This document shows positions 40,415 to 47,833 of a stretch of 64,000 nucleotides of DNA, one piece after another. Below the pieces are notes generated by a model, which ran no database searches, had not been told where the DNA came from, and saw nothing but the letters and a program-made list of their open reading frames with translations. Source of the stretch: Azospirillum oryzae (GTDB taxonomy: Bacteria; Pseudomonadota; Alphaproteobacteria; Azospirillales; Azospirillaceae); the NCBI RefSeq assembly GCF_008364795.1, contig NZ_VTTM01000005.1, forward strand, positions 341,583 to 405,582, in the 5' to 3' direction. The position numbers were made by a program, and so were the translations under genes. The first letter of the stretch is position 1, and each line of letters begins with the position of its first letter.

Positions 40415-40762
40415 TCACAGCAGGCCGCTGCGGCGGACGTCGGCGTCTCCGGCCCAGCGGCCAGCACCGAAGCGGGGACCGCGGTCGCCGCGCAGGGCGA
40501 GGCCGATGCGCACCGCCAACGCCAGGGCGCCGGCGACGCAGACCAGGGTGGCGACGGTGACGATCCAGCGATGACCGGGCGCCAGCAGGCCGCGCCAGGT
40601 CAGGAACTGACCGGGCCAAAAGAGCGCGACGGCACCGAGACGGAGGCCGCCGAAAACCTCCGGCCAGGCGAAGAGCCAGCCGACCAGCTCAGTGACCACC
40701 TGGACGGTCAACAGCCAGACGGCGAGGCCGTAGGCAACAGCGACGCGGGAAAGGCGGGTCAC
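40415..40762 (-). CDS. Detached N-terminal membrane domain of the TraG/VirD4 coupling protein
   Basis: 115 residues with two or three membrane helices (VAVAYGLAVWLLTVQVVTEL, WIVTVATLVCVAGALALAV) and the C-terminal segment RFGAGRWAGDADVRRSGLL, which matches the linker (GSARWAT-ADLRRAGLL in general form) that leads into the ATPase domain of intact TraG proteins. It stops there; the ATPase ORF starts 11 bases later in another frame with its own ATG and G-rich site. The two together equal a full coupling protein (about 609 residues). A gene split or a frameshift is the explanation. Confidence 0.8.
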   Translation of the reverse strand: MTRLSRVAVAYGLAVWLLTVQVVTELVGWLFAWPEVFGGLRLGAVALFWPGQFLTWRGLLAPGHRWIVTVATLVCVAGALALAVRIGLALRGDRGPRFGAGRWAGDADVRRSGLL

Positions 40763-41499
40763 AGCTCGCGCCCTCCCAGTTCGTCCAGGCCGTCGCGCCC
40801 GGCCTCACGGCCACGCTCCTCGCGCAAGCGCTGCATCTCGACCAGCTGGCGCTCGTAGGCCTGCCGCTCGCGCTCGTCCATCCAGCCCAGCGTCCGGGTG
40901 GTGACCTCGACCGCATCGTGGCGAAACCAGTGGGTGACGACCTCGCGCTCGAAGTAGAGGTCGCGCTCGTCCTGCACGCCGCGGATCATGACGTGCAGGT
41001 GCCGGTTGCCGTCCGGGTGAGCCATGTCAGGCTTGCGCTCCACCGCCGCCACCCATTCCAGCTCGCCGACCCGGCGTTCCCAGGCGGTCATGATCTCCCG
41101 GCCGTAGGCGACCATGTCGTCGATGCGGTGGCCGTCGTTCGGGCTGGCGATGACATGGAAGACGCGGCGATCGTCCGACCAGGCGGCGGCCACCTCGCCC
41201 TTGTCGATGCCGAGGCGGTCGCGATCGAACAGCGGGCCGTCCTTGGCGATGTAGTTGGCCAGCACGGCGACCGAGTTGGGAAAGGCGCCGCGGGCGCGGT
41301 CGTGGTAGAGCAGCTTGACGTTGACCGGGCGGGCATAGGCGCCGTGCCCGGCCGGGGCGGCGCGGACCTTGACCCGGCGCTCGGAGCGGCGAACGTAGCC
41401 GCGGGCCAGCGCGCGGCCACGGTCGACCAGCGCCTTCATCCGCGCCTTGAAGCCGTCGTCCGCCGAGAGGCCGTCGAAGATGGACCCGCGTCCCCGCAT
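40759..41499 (-). CDS. VirD2/MobP-type relaxase, short form
   Basis: 246 residues; ATG at 41499 preceded by GGAGGAG. Relaxase motifs: VLANYIAKDG (candidate catalytic Tyr), FHVIASPNDGHRIDDM and the metal-binding His pair in NRHLHVMIRG. It nicks oriT and leads the strand through the pore. Related relaxases have long C-terminal domains; this one ends soon after the catalytic core. It is coupled to the TraG anchor gene by ATGA. The oriT-like gap lies directly upstream. Confidence 0.85.
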   Translation of the reverse strand: MRGRGSIFDGLSADDGFKARMKALVDRGRALARGYVRRSERRVKVRAAPAGHGAYARPVNVKLLYHDRARGAFPNSVAVLANYIAKDGPLFDRDRLGIDKGEVAAAWSDDRRVFHVIASPNDGHRIDDMVAYGREIMTAWERRVGELEWVAAVERKPDMAHPDGNRHLHVMIRGVQDERDLYFEREVVTHWFRHDAVEVTTRTLGWMDERERQAYERQLVEMQRLREERGREAGRDGLDELGGREL

Positions 41500-41824
41500 G
41501 CCGCTGCTCCTCCACCAAAACTGGAGCCGACAATGGGCCAGGACGCGGCCTCCATGACAGTTTTCAAAGGAGTGACGGGAGAACAGAGACTGTGTTCGCC
41601 CATGTTCGTTTCAGGATGCGCGTCCACAGGGAAACATGAAGGAAATCAACGATCATGACCGACGACGAACCGCCCCTTTATCTTGCTGACCGTTGATTTC
41701 CTTCTCTTCCCAGACCACCATACAGTCCCGCCGGAGCTTTCCGGCTTTGGCCGTTTCCCTGTCTTTGCGCGTTAATGAGCGAAGAGGTTCGCCGACCGCC
41801 GCAAGAGGACGGCCGGCCCCTTGA
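41500..41824. other. Gene-free region upstream of the relaxase, candidate oriT
   Basis: 325 bases without a credible gene, between the relaxase start and the end of the minus-strand par genes. It holds two inverted repeats: a 14-base perfect pair at 41638-41651 and 41691-41704 (39-base spacer), and a smaller AAAACTG/CAGTTTT pair at 41517-41523 and 41558-41564. It is lower in GC than its neighbours. Location and repeats fit an origin of transfer; promoter or partition-site roles are also possible. Confidence 0.55.
41638..41704. repeat. 14-bp perfect inverted repeat in the oriT-like region
   Basis: Arms GAAGGAAATCAACG (41638-41651) and its exact complement (41691-41704). Flanking bases extend the match imperfectly (GGGAAA-ATGAAGG on the left against GGGAAGAGAAGG). 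No T-run follows, so it is not an intrinsic terminator. Confidence 0.8.
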
Positions 41825-42478
41825 TCAGCCGGTCACAGGGGCCGTCGCCAGCCCGAAAGTTTCCGAGACGAGGTGGCGGATGTCGGCCTCGGCCTGCCCC
41901 GCCATCTCGAGTTCCGGCACCAGCAGCCCAGTGTCCATGCTGTCGGTGAACGCCTGCCGCTGCCGGATCACCGCCGCCGAGACCGGCAGGCGCAGCCCCA
42001 TCACGGTGGCCTCGCTGCCCGGTTCGACCCGCAACCCATCGGGTGCTTTGCTCAGCACCAGCGACGCCGTGAGAGCCGGCTCCACCGCCAGCGCCTCGAT
42101 GACCAGCTGCAGGGTGGCGGCACCGCGCCCGAGGGACGCCCGATCCGGCCGCGTCGGGATCAGCACCGTCTCGGCTGCCAGTAGGGCCGCCCGCAGTGCT
42201 GCCGGTGAACGGGACGGAGTGTCAATCACGACATGATCGAAGCTGGCGGCGAAACCTCCCAGTCCATGCCACAGCTGGGTGCCGGCAATCGTGGCGCTGT
42301 CGAACAGGAGCGGCATCCCATTGGCCCGGCGCCGCGCGATCCAGTCCCCAGTGCCGGAAACGCCGTCGATGTCGAGCAGCACCACCCGCCTGCCCTGCAG
42401 CGCCAGCTCGCCGGCCAGATTGACCGCCAGCATGGTCCGGCCGACGCCGGGCGTCAGGTTGACCAGGGCGGCGATCAT
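41825..42478 (-). CDS. ParA-family protein with degenerate P-loop
   Basis: 217 residues with the overall ParA/VirC1 fold (VVLLDIDGVSGTGDWI, HVVIDTPSRSPAALRAAL, TVLIPTRPD). The deviant Walker A reads NLTPGVGRTM instead of QKGGVGKTT: the signature Lys and the catalytic Lys are both missing. It is therefore probably unable to hydrolyse ATP normally. It is the second ParA relative in this operon, separated from the canonical one by a ribbon-helix-helix gene and coupled to it by an ATGA overlap. It may act as a dominant partner or adaptor. Confidence 0.8.
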   Translation of the reverse strand: MIAALVNLTPGVGRTMLAVNLAGELALQGRRVVLLDIDGVSGTGDWIARRRANGMPLLFDSATIAGTQLWHGLGGFAASFDHVVIDTPSRSPAALRAALLAAETVLIPTRPDRASLGRGAATLQLVIEALAVEPALTASLVLSKAPDGLRVEPGSEATVMGLRLPVSAAVIRQRQAFTDSMDTGLLVPELEMAGQAEADIRHLVSETFGLATAPVTG

Positions 42479-42720
42479 GGCCCCTCCTCCCCGGCAAAGC
42501 GGGTTTCCAGCAGCTCGCGCAGCAGTACCGCCATGGTCACGCCGCGGCGGACGGCGGCGACCTTGATCCGCCCGCGCAGTTCCGGCGTGATGTCCACCGT
42601 CAGCCGCGCGGTGTAGATTTCCGCCTTGGCCGGCGACGCCTCGCCCCGCCGCACCCAGGCGTCCGGCGTGGGCTCTGCCACGACGGGACGTGCACCAAAG
42701 CCGATCCGCCCGCCGCTCAT
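42475..42720 (-). CDS. Ribbon-helix-helix protein, likely partition or copy-control partner of ParA
   Basis: 81 residues; the C-terminal half (ARLTVDITPELRGRIKVAAV then TMAVLLRELLETRF) is a typical ribbon-helix-helix and the N-terminus is basic and flexible, as in ParG-type centromere-binding proteins. It overlaps both neighbouring parA-like genes by four bases. Role inferred from context. Confidence 0.75.
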   Translation of the reverse strand: MSGGRIGFGARPVVAEPTPDAWVRRGEASPAKAEIYTARLTVDITPELRGRIKVAAVRRGVTMAVLLRELLETRFAGEEGP

Positions 42721-43370
42721 CGCCCGGTCTCCGGCTGTATGGGCTCGAGCAGCTCGGCGGCCAGCGCCGCGATCTCCCGGGCCGCGGTCGACTGCGGTTC
42801 GCTCTCGAAGACCAGCCGGCCGGAGCTGACGCAGCGGGCGAAGGCGACGCGCTGACCTACCGAGGCCGCCATCGCCGGCGGCACCACTCCGGCCAGCTCA
42901 CGCCGCGCATCGGCCAACAGCCGGGTGCGGGCGATGCAGCGGTTCAGGACGAAACGGGCCGACAAGCCGGGCTTCCAGCCGCGGGCCTCCTCGAGCAGGC
43001 GCAGCAGCTCGGCCGACGCCCAGGCGTCGAACGGGCTGGGCTGCACCGGGATCAGCACCCGCTCGGCCGCCAGGATCGCCGAGCGCACCAGCGCCGTCAC
43101 CCGTGGCGGTCCGTCGATCACCACATGCTCGACCCCGGAGACCAGGTCGGGCACCTCGCGGTGCAAGGTCTCCCGCGCCAGCCCGATCATCGCAAACAGC
43201 CGGGGCAGCCCCTCGCGATTGCGCTGCTCGGCCCAGTCCAACGCCGAGCCCTGCGGGTCGGCGTCGACCAGCAGCACGCGGGAACCCTGCCGGGCCAGTT
43301 CACCGGCGAGATGGGTGGCGAGCGTGGTCTTGCCGACGCCGCCCTTCTGGTTCAGCAGCGCCACGATCAT
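42717..43370 (-). CDS. parA: ParA/VirC1-type partition ATPase
   Basis: 217 residues with intact deviant Walker A LLNQKGGVGKTTLA, Walker A' VDADPQGSALDW and Walker B VVIDGPP. Small ParA of the VirC1/plasmid type without an N-terminal helix-turn-helix. It segregates the element or recruits the relaxosome to the pole, as VirC1 does. Coupled to repA upstream (ATGA). Confidence 0.9.
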   Translation of the reverse strand: MIVALLNQKGGVGKTTLATHLAGELARQGSRVLLVDADPQGSALDWAEQRNREGLPRLFAMIGLARETLHREVPDLVSGVEHVVIDGPPRVTALVRSAILAAERVLIPVQPSPFDAWASAELLRLLEEARGWKPGLSARFVLNRCIARTRLLADARRELAGVVPPAMAASVGQRVAFARCVSSGRLVFESEPQSTAAREIAALAAELLEPIQPETGR

Positions 43371-44383
43371 GACCCCACCTCCCCTGCCCGGACCGGCTTA
43401 TCCACAGGGAGAGGAGTCTTGGAGTCAGCAGCCAAGATTCTGTTACTGTTTAAGTTATAGACGTTATAGGGGCGAATCGGCGAGGCAGGCCAAGGGGTTG
43501 ACTCCGAGTCGGGTGCGCGTTCTCCCGCGACCGGCAGGGCCGATGTCCCGATACGATCCGAAAGCGATGTCCCGAGCGCATTCACAGTCCTTCCACAGCC
43601 GGTTGTGGAAAAGTTCGCCGCGGTGCGCTCCCGGGAGAACAGCAGCCGCTCCTCGCCGCCGGTGCGCACGATCGACAGCCGGTAGCCGGGCAGACCGGCG
43701 GCGACGATGCGCCGGACGCCCACGACGAAGTTGGCGTAGCGGGCCGGACTGCCGCTGCGGGCGTGCAGCCGGCGCAGGCCGATGGCACCGCCGCCCTGCT
43801 GGCGGCCGCCCATCTTACGCACCAGCCGGTAGAGCCAGCGCGCCAGCCCGCCGGTGAGGGCGAGGTAGCCGGGGTCGAGGGTCAGCACCCGCCGCTCGCA
43901 CACCGCGGAGAACAGCCAATCCGGCAAGGTTAGGACAACACCGTCCTTGCCCGGCTCCCAGGACTCCAGCCAGCGGAAGCGGGCCGGCCCCTCCAGATCG
44001 CCCGCGCGCAATGTGGTTTCCACCCGGGTCGCCGCCAGCCGGTCGAGGGCGGCGCGCAGCAAGGCGTAGTCGTGACGACCGGTGCCGCGGCCGAGGTCGC
44101 GGAGCAGCCGATAAGGGGACACCTCCAATCGCCGGTTCGGCGTCCGTCCAATGTCGAGGATGTCGGTCCAGCGGCTGGCCACCCAGAGCAGGAGGTCGGC
44201 GTCCCAGATGGTGGCGAGACCGAGCGCTCCGGTGGGCTCGACAAGGATGGCGACATCGCTCTGTTCGAAAACGATGGGCAGGCGCCGCGGCGTCTTGGCC
44301 AGGCTAAACCACGGCCAGACCATCAGGTCGGCCATGTCGCGCAGCGCCAGAGGTTTGGGCAGCGACAGGAAATGCCGGTCCAT
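43367..44383 (-). CDS. repA: Plasmid replication initiator RepA-like protein
   Basis: 338 residues from MDRHFLSLPKP. It fits the alphaproteobacterial RepA family found on conjugative elements: SLAKTPRRLPIVFEQSD near the start, RWTDILDIGRTPNRRLEVSPYRLLRDLGRGTGRHDY, LTGGLARWLYRLVRKMGG and SGSPARYANF in the winged-helix region. The last 80 or so residues are low-complexity and encoded by a more AT-rich stretch that may hold the origin. It gives the element a replicative form, and shares an operon with parA and the excisionase. Confidence 0.85.
   Translation of the reverse strand: MDRHFLSLPKPLALRDMADLMVWPWFSLAKTPRRLPIVFEQSDVAILVEPTGALGLATIWDADLLLWVASRWTDILDIGRTPNRRLEVSPYRLLRDLGRGTGRHDYALLRAALDRLAATRVETTLRAGDLEGPARFRWLESWEPGKDGVVLTLPDWLFSAVCERRVLTLDPGYLALTGGLARWLYRLVRKMGGRQQGGGAIGLRRLHARSGSPARYANFVVGVRRIVAAGLPGYRLSIVRTGGEERLLFSRERTAANFSTTGCGRTVNALGTSLSDRIGTSALPVAGERAPDSESTPWPASPIRPYNVYNLNSNRILAADSKTPLPVDKPVRAGEVGS
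43398..43610. other. Candidate replication origin inside the 3' end of repA
   Basis: A consensus DnaA box TTATCCACA (43398-43406) is next to an AT-rich run with repeated GTTATAG (about 43453-43469) and, further on, the inverted repeat TTCCACA-N6-TGTGGAA (43591-43610). This is all within the poorly conserved tail of repA. The AT-rich pocket stands out from the GC-rich surroundings. Placing oriV inside the initiator gene is known in repABC plasmids; here it is an inference. Confidence 0.35.
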
Positions 44384-44394
44384 GGCGGCCTCCC

Positions 44395-44640
44395 TCACGA
44401 GCGGCGGGCCGGCCGGATGGTGCCGGCGCCGGGATCGGAGGTCGAGGTGCGCAGACCCTGGTCGGCCCAGGCCTTCAGATCGTCCAGCGCATAGACGACC
44501 CGGCCGCCGATCTTGCGGTAGCGCGGCCCGGTGCCGTAGACGCGGTGCTTTTCCAGCGTCCGGCCGGACAGGCCAAGGAAGCGCCCGGCTTCGGGCGTGC
44601 GCAGAAAGCGGGGCGGCAGAATGCCGGCGGGATCGGACAT
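44395..44640 (-). CDS. AlpA/excisionase-type small DNA-binding protein (RdfS-like)
   Basis: 81 residues with a MerR-like winged helix-turn-helix: LRTPEAGRFLGLSGRTLEKHR, GTGPRYRKIGGRVVYALDDLKAWAD, the usual pattern of AlpA/Xis proteins, and a basic tail. In ICEMlSym-type elements a protein of this class (RdfS) directs the integrase towards excision and is switched on by FseA. Here it lies directly downstream of the FseA-like gene and 11 bases upstream of repA, fitting that role. Regulation of repA is an alternative. Confidence 0.75.
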   Translation of the reverse strand: MSDPAGILPPRFLRTPEAGRFLGLSGRTLEKHRVYGTGPRYRKIGGRVVYALDDLKAWADQGLRTSTSDPGAGTIRPARRS

Positions 44641-44747
44641 GGGCGAGCCTCCGTGATCGCAAGCGCATCGCCGGGAGCGGTGGCGCAGGATGGCGGAAGG
44701 CTCGCGAAAGGAAGACGGGGCGAGGGAGGGAAAAGGCCGGGGTGCGG

Positions 44748-45564
44748 TTATTCCCCCGGCCCCTCTCCTGGCGGCGGCACGCCCGGCAGGCGGCCGATCC
44801 GGCCAACCAGCAGGTCCCGGTAACCGCCGGTCATCAGCTGCCGGCCGCGGCGGATCAGGTAACGGACCCGATCGCGCAGCGGACTGGCACGGAACCAGTC
44901 CTCGCTCATCCGCCGTTCGCCGTACAGGGCGGTTGCCGTGTCGCGCAGGCTGGCGCCGGCCAGGGTGGCGTCGAGCCCCTGCAGGACCCGGCGCAGCATG
45001 GCGGCCTGATAGGCGGTGAGATCGGCCGGCGGCTCGGGACCGGACAAGGCCCGGCCCAACCGCTCGATGCCGGCGACCTGTGGCGCCAACGGCGCATCGA
45101 AGGCCACGGTGGCCAACAGCGGCACGCCCGGCGCCGGCAGGTCCGACGCCAGCACAAGGAAGCGGCGCTCCCGCGGTCCGTCGGCGATCACCACATAGAG
45201 GCCGTCCGGCGTCGGCAGCATCGACCGTCGCCCCGGCCCGGCCATCGGGTCGACCATCGGATCGGCGGCCTGGAGTGCTGGCAGATAGCCGGACGGAGCC
45301 GGGATCAGCCGGACCAAGCCCGGCAGAAGGTCAGGGAGCCAGAACAAGGCGGCCTCATGGGCCTCCCGGTCGGGCTCCTCGGCAACAAAACAACCCCCAG
45401 CGCCGGCCGCGCGAGGCCCGGTCCTTCGGCTTGGGGGACGGCTTGCCCACCTCGCCCCGGTACTCCGGGTTGCGGCGCAGGAACTCCCAGGCCCAACCCG
45501 ACGCCGACAGCCTCACCGTATCGGCATAGTCGGCAGCGGACCGCCAATCTCGCATGTTCGTCAT
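44748..45564 (-). CDS. FseA-like DUF6499-DUF2285 activator encoded in two overlapping frames (+1 shift)
   Basis: The first frame (45564-45355, 69 codons) encodes a DUF6499 domain (DWRSAADYADTVRLSASGWA, FLRRNPEYRG) to RRWGLF. The second frame, open upstream of 45347, picks up at VAEEPDREAHEAALFWLPD and runs to 44748 as a DUF2285 domain (LRDRVRYLIRRGRQLMTGG). The homology joins when one T is skipped at the TTT-T site 45387-45390. In Mesorhizobium ICEMlSym the excision activator FseA is made by exactly such a +1 programmed frameshift between DUF6499 and DUF2285 ORFs. Otherwise this is a broken gene or an assembly error. It should activate the rdfS-like gene downstream. Confidence 0.75.
45382..45396 (-). 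promoter_or_regulatory. Candidate +1 ribosomal frameshift site
   Basis: Zero-frame codons read GGG TTG TTT TGT TGC. The P-site Phe tRNA on TTT can slip one base and pair again with TTT (run 45387-45390), after which GTT GCC GAG continues the DUF2285 frame. TTG, TTT and TGT are rare-type codons in this GC-rich sequence and sit together here, which would favour a pause. The zero-frame stop lies 30 bases further on. Confidence 0.6.
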
Positions 45565-45778
45565 CGAACCGTCTCATCACAGGGGAAGGGACGGATGCAC
45601 ATCCACGCGCCAACGTTGCGGATCGTTCCCGCCGACGCTAGGCCGGTGGCGCCGATCAGGGGATAAGCGGCACCGGACCACCCCGATCGGCTGGAGTGTT
45701 TAAATGGCTGATCTTTTTGGCGAAACCGCACGTTGCAGACGCCGCTGTAGCCCAACCAAGCCGAACGGCAAAGACGGG

Positions 45779-46048
45779 TTAACTCGGACCAAGCAGGTGG
45801 CGGTAGCCATTTTCGGTCATCCAACGGGCGCGGGCGAGATGGCTGTCATAGGCGCGCCGGGCGCGCTCGGGTTCCTCGTCCGGGTCGATGCGCAGCACGA
45901 TCCGGGCGACTTCATCCGGATCGGCGCCGTCGGCGGCCGCGTCGAGCAGGCGCAGATAGGTGACCAGATGGAGGCGGTCATAGTCGGTGAGGGCCTCCCC
46001 GGTCGGCGCCTCGTCGAACACCGGCGCGTCGATGCGCGGCTTGCTCAT
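45779..46048 (-). CDS. Small DUF2285 protein, QseM-like antiactivator candidate
   Basis: 89 residues: LTDYDRLHLVTYLRLLDAA, DEVARIVLRIDPDEEPERAR, SHLARARWMTENGYRHLL, a free-standing DUF2285 domain. GGAGGGG precedes the ATG. In ICEMlSym the antiactivator QseM is a small DUF2285 protein that binds FseA and TraR and keeps the element silent; its gene is divergent from the XRE repressor gene qseC, the same arrangement as here. Function by analogy of family and layout. Confidence 0.75.
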   Translation of the reverse strand: MSKPRIDAPVFDEAPTGEALTDYDRLHLVTYLRLLDAAADGADPDEVARIVLRIDPDEEPERARRAYDSHLARARWMTENGYRHLLGPS

Positions 46049-46161
46049 GCTGCCCCTCCGGCACTGCGTCCGGCACCGGCTGCGGACTGCAGGCGGGAGC
46101 GCGGTCGAATGGGAGATCTACCCCGTGGAGACCTTTCCCGCAATAAGGCTCCATCCTGGCG
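46049..46161. promoter_or_regulatory. Divergent control region of the qseM-like and qseC-like genes
   Basis: 113 bases between two divergent starts. Two related half-sites GGAGATCT (46112-46119) and GGAGACCT (46127-46134) lie 15 bases apart in direct orientation and could be operators for the XRE protein. No strong sigma-70 promoter is evident. Confidence 0.4.
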
Positions 46162-46437
46162 ATGGAGGATCTGCCCGACATACTGGCCGCGAACATCCGG
46201 CGCCTGCGGCGGGAACGGGGCTTTTCGCAGGAGGAGCTCGCACACCGTTCGGGCATCGACCGCAGCTATCTCGGCCAGATCGAACGGGCCGAGCATAAGG
46301 CGACGGTGGTCACGCTCGGCAAGGTGGCCAAGGCGCTGGCGGTCCTGCCGGGCGATCTGCTGACTTTGCCTTCCGGTCACCCGTACCTCTCCGAACTGGC
46401 CGCAATCCCGCGCCCCGATGGCGACGTCAAGCCGTAG
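46162..46437 (+). CDS. XRE-family small repressor, QseC-like
   Basis: 91 residues with a textbook Cro/CI helix-turn-helix (IRRLRRERGFSQEELAHRSG, then YLGQIERAEHKATVVTLGKV) and a short tail. Divergent from the small DUF2285 gene. In ICEMlSym, QseC is such a protein and acts with qseM as a bistable switch. The ribosome site is weak. Confidence 0.8.
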   Translation: MEDLPDILAANIRRLRRERGFSQEELAHRSGIDRSYLGQIERAEHKATVVTLGKVAKALAVLPGDLLTLPSGHPYLSELAAIPRPDGDVKP

Positions 46438-46528
46438 CATACATGGGTATGCCTCGACATTCTGACCACCATCGCTTCGGAGCTGAACGGTCGACGTCAC
46501 CAATAGTGCCCGGCCGGAAGCCGACCAA

Positions 46529-46566
46529 TCCGGAAATCCGCAACGGCGGACATCCGGATTTCCGGA
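46529..46566. repeat. 12-bp perfect inverted repeat downstream of the qseC-like gene
   Basis: TCCGGAAATCCG (46529-46540) and its exact complement (46555-46566) with a 14-base spacer. A weak TTGTTTAT follows about 5 bases on. It could be a poor terminator for the XRE gene or a protein-binding site. Confidence 0.55.
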
Positions 46567-46621
46567 AGCGTTGTTTATCGGCTTGTCGCGCGGGTCGGCT
46601 GACTCGGATGGAAACAGCGCC

Positions 46622-46795
46622 TCAGCCGGGCGCTGCTCTCTCGGCAGCCCGGATCGCGACGGCGGTGGCCATTTGCGTCTGCCGGGCCATCAGCGCGTTC
46701 AGTTCCAGCAGGGCCTGGGTCCGTTCCCGACGGGTCAAGGCGCAGTTCTCCAGTTCAGCACGCAGTTCGCGGATTTGGCGGTCGACGGTCAGCAT
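46622..46795 (-). CDS. Small predicted coiled-coil protein
   Basis: 57 residues, MLTVDRQIRELRAELENCAL onwards, with heptad-like Leu/Ala spacing to the end. The start is preceded by AGGAGGGA with six bases of spacing, one of the best ribosome sites in this region, which supports it as a real gene despite its size. No family recognised. It lies on the minus strand between the XRE gene and the DUF736 gene. Confidence 0.6.
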   Translation of the reverse strand: MLTVDRQIRELRAELENCALTRRERTQALLELNALMARQTQMATAVAIRAAERAAPG

Positions 46796-47092
46796 CGCTC
46801 CCTCCTGTCAATGAAAGACAGCAGGCCGCCGACGATGACGGATCGGGCCGAGTCGAGGATCGCCGCAGGCGACCGGCCGGGCCGGCGAGCGGGGGAGCCG
46901 AAATGCGCCAGCATTTTGGGGGAACCGCTCGTCCTCGAGGCGGGCCGGGCCGGCATGGTAAGATGGGAGGTCGGAAGAGATGGATAGACGTGTTGGGGAT
47001 GGCATCGCCCTTTCCCTTGTCAACGTCCTCCAAGGGCCTACCTGCGGCGGAATCGCAGCGCCCGGACGGGAGCGCTGCGATCCACCTGGACC

Positions 47093-47389
47093 TCAGCGGG
47101 ACCAGATGACGGCGTATCCGCCCTCGACCTCGACGAGGCTGCCGTAGATCGGCGCGGGGAAGCTCGGGTCGTCCAGCTTGACCGCGTGGTAGGGCCGGCC
47201 TGTCTCTTTGGCCGCCTTCCGCCAGCCGGCACCGATCTCGATCGGGCCGCACATCGCCCGCAGGTCGGGCGACTTGTCTCTGTTCTTTTCGGCAGGAACG
47301 AAGCGGACCTTGATGTTGAGGGTGAGCGTCCTGATCGTCCCGGTGAAGGAGCCGTCCTCGATGCAGGTGAAGGTTCCGATCTGTGCCAT
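47093..47389 (-). CDS. DUF736 family protein
   Basis: 98 residues from [19 protein letters not shown], with GGAG before the ATG. DUF736 proteins ([35 protein letters not shown]) are a regular cargo of alphaproteobacterial conjugative elements. Their function is unknown; the compact all-beta pattern suggests a soluble binding protein. It supports that the mobile element extends at least to here. Confidence 0.88.
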   Translation of the reverse strand: MAQIGTFTCIEDGSFTGTIRTLTLNIKVRFVPAEKNRDKSPDLRAMCGPIEIGAGWRKAAKETGRPYHAVKLDDPSFPAPIYGSLVEVEGGYAVIWSR

Positions 47390-47833
47390 CTGTCGTCTCC
47401 GCTGCTGGCTTCGACCGCGACCACCGCGGCCTTGATGGCGATCGGACGGCGCCGGGCGGCCGGCCCGCACCCGCCAGGGCCGCAGCGCAGCGCAGGACGG
47501 TCCGGAGCGCCGGCTTCTTGGCTCGCGAGGAGCCGCGCACAGGCGTCAGCCGAGCACGGCGGGGAAGAAGGCGGCGCTCCGACCGTTGCGGGATCGAGGC
47601 CGGGCTGCCAAGGCAGCCGGACCCGGCGTGAAGGTCGCCAGCACCAGGAAGGTCGGGGTGGCCGGTATCTAAGGCTGCGGCGATGGGGAGACCAGGACGG
47701 CACCGGTCAAGAACCCGCATGTGGACACAGATGGTGCCGGGATTCCTGCAACCACAAACTTTGGTCCGGGCCGCTGGAAGTGGGCCGAACTATCGACCCT
47801 CGCCGTGATAGCGTTGTCGGCGTGATTGCCGAG
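47390..47833. other. Gap without a supported gene
   Basis: 444 bases of GC-rich sequence. Open frames are present on both strands but none has a recognisable domain or ribosome site. No repeat, RNA gene or terminator was seen. Confidence 0.5.

Noticed and set aside
44748..45347. DUF2285 ORF as a stand-alone gene starting at 45347
   Set aside because: The only start there is a TTG without a ribosome site, and the frame and homology run on upstream into the DUF6499 ORF.
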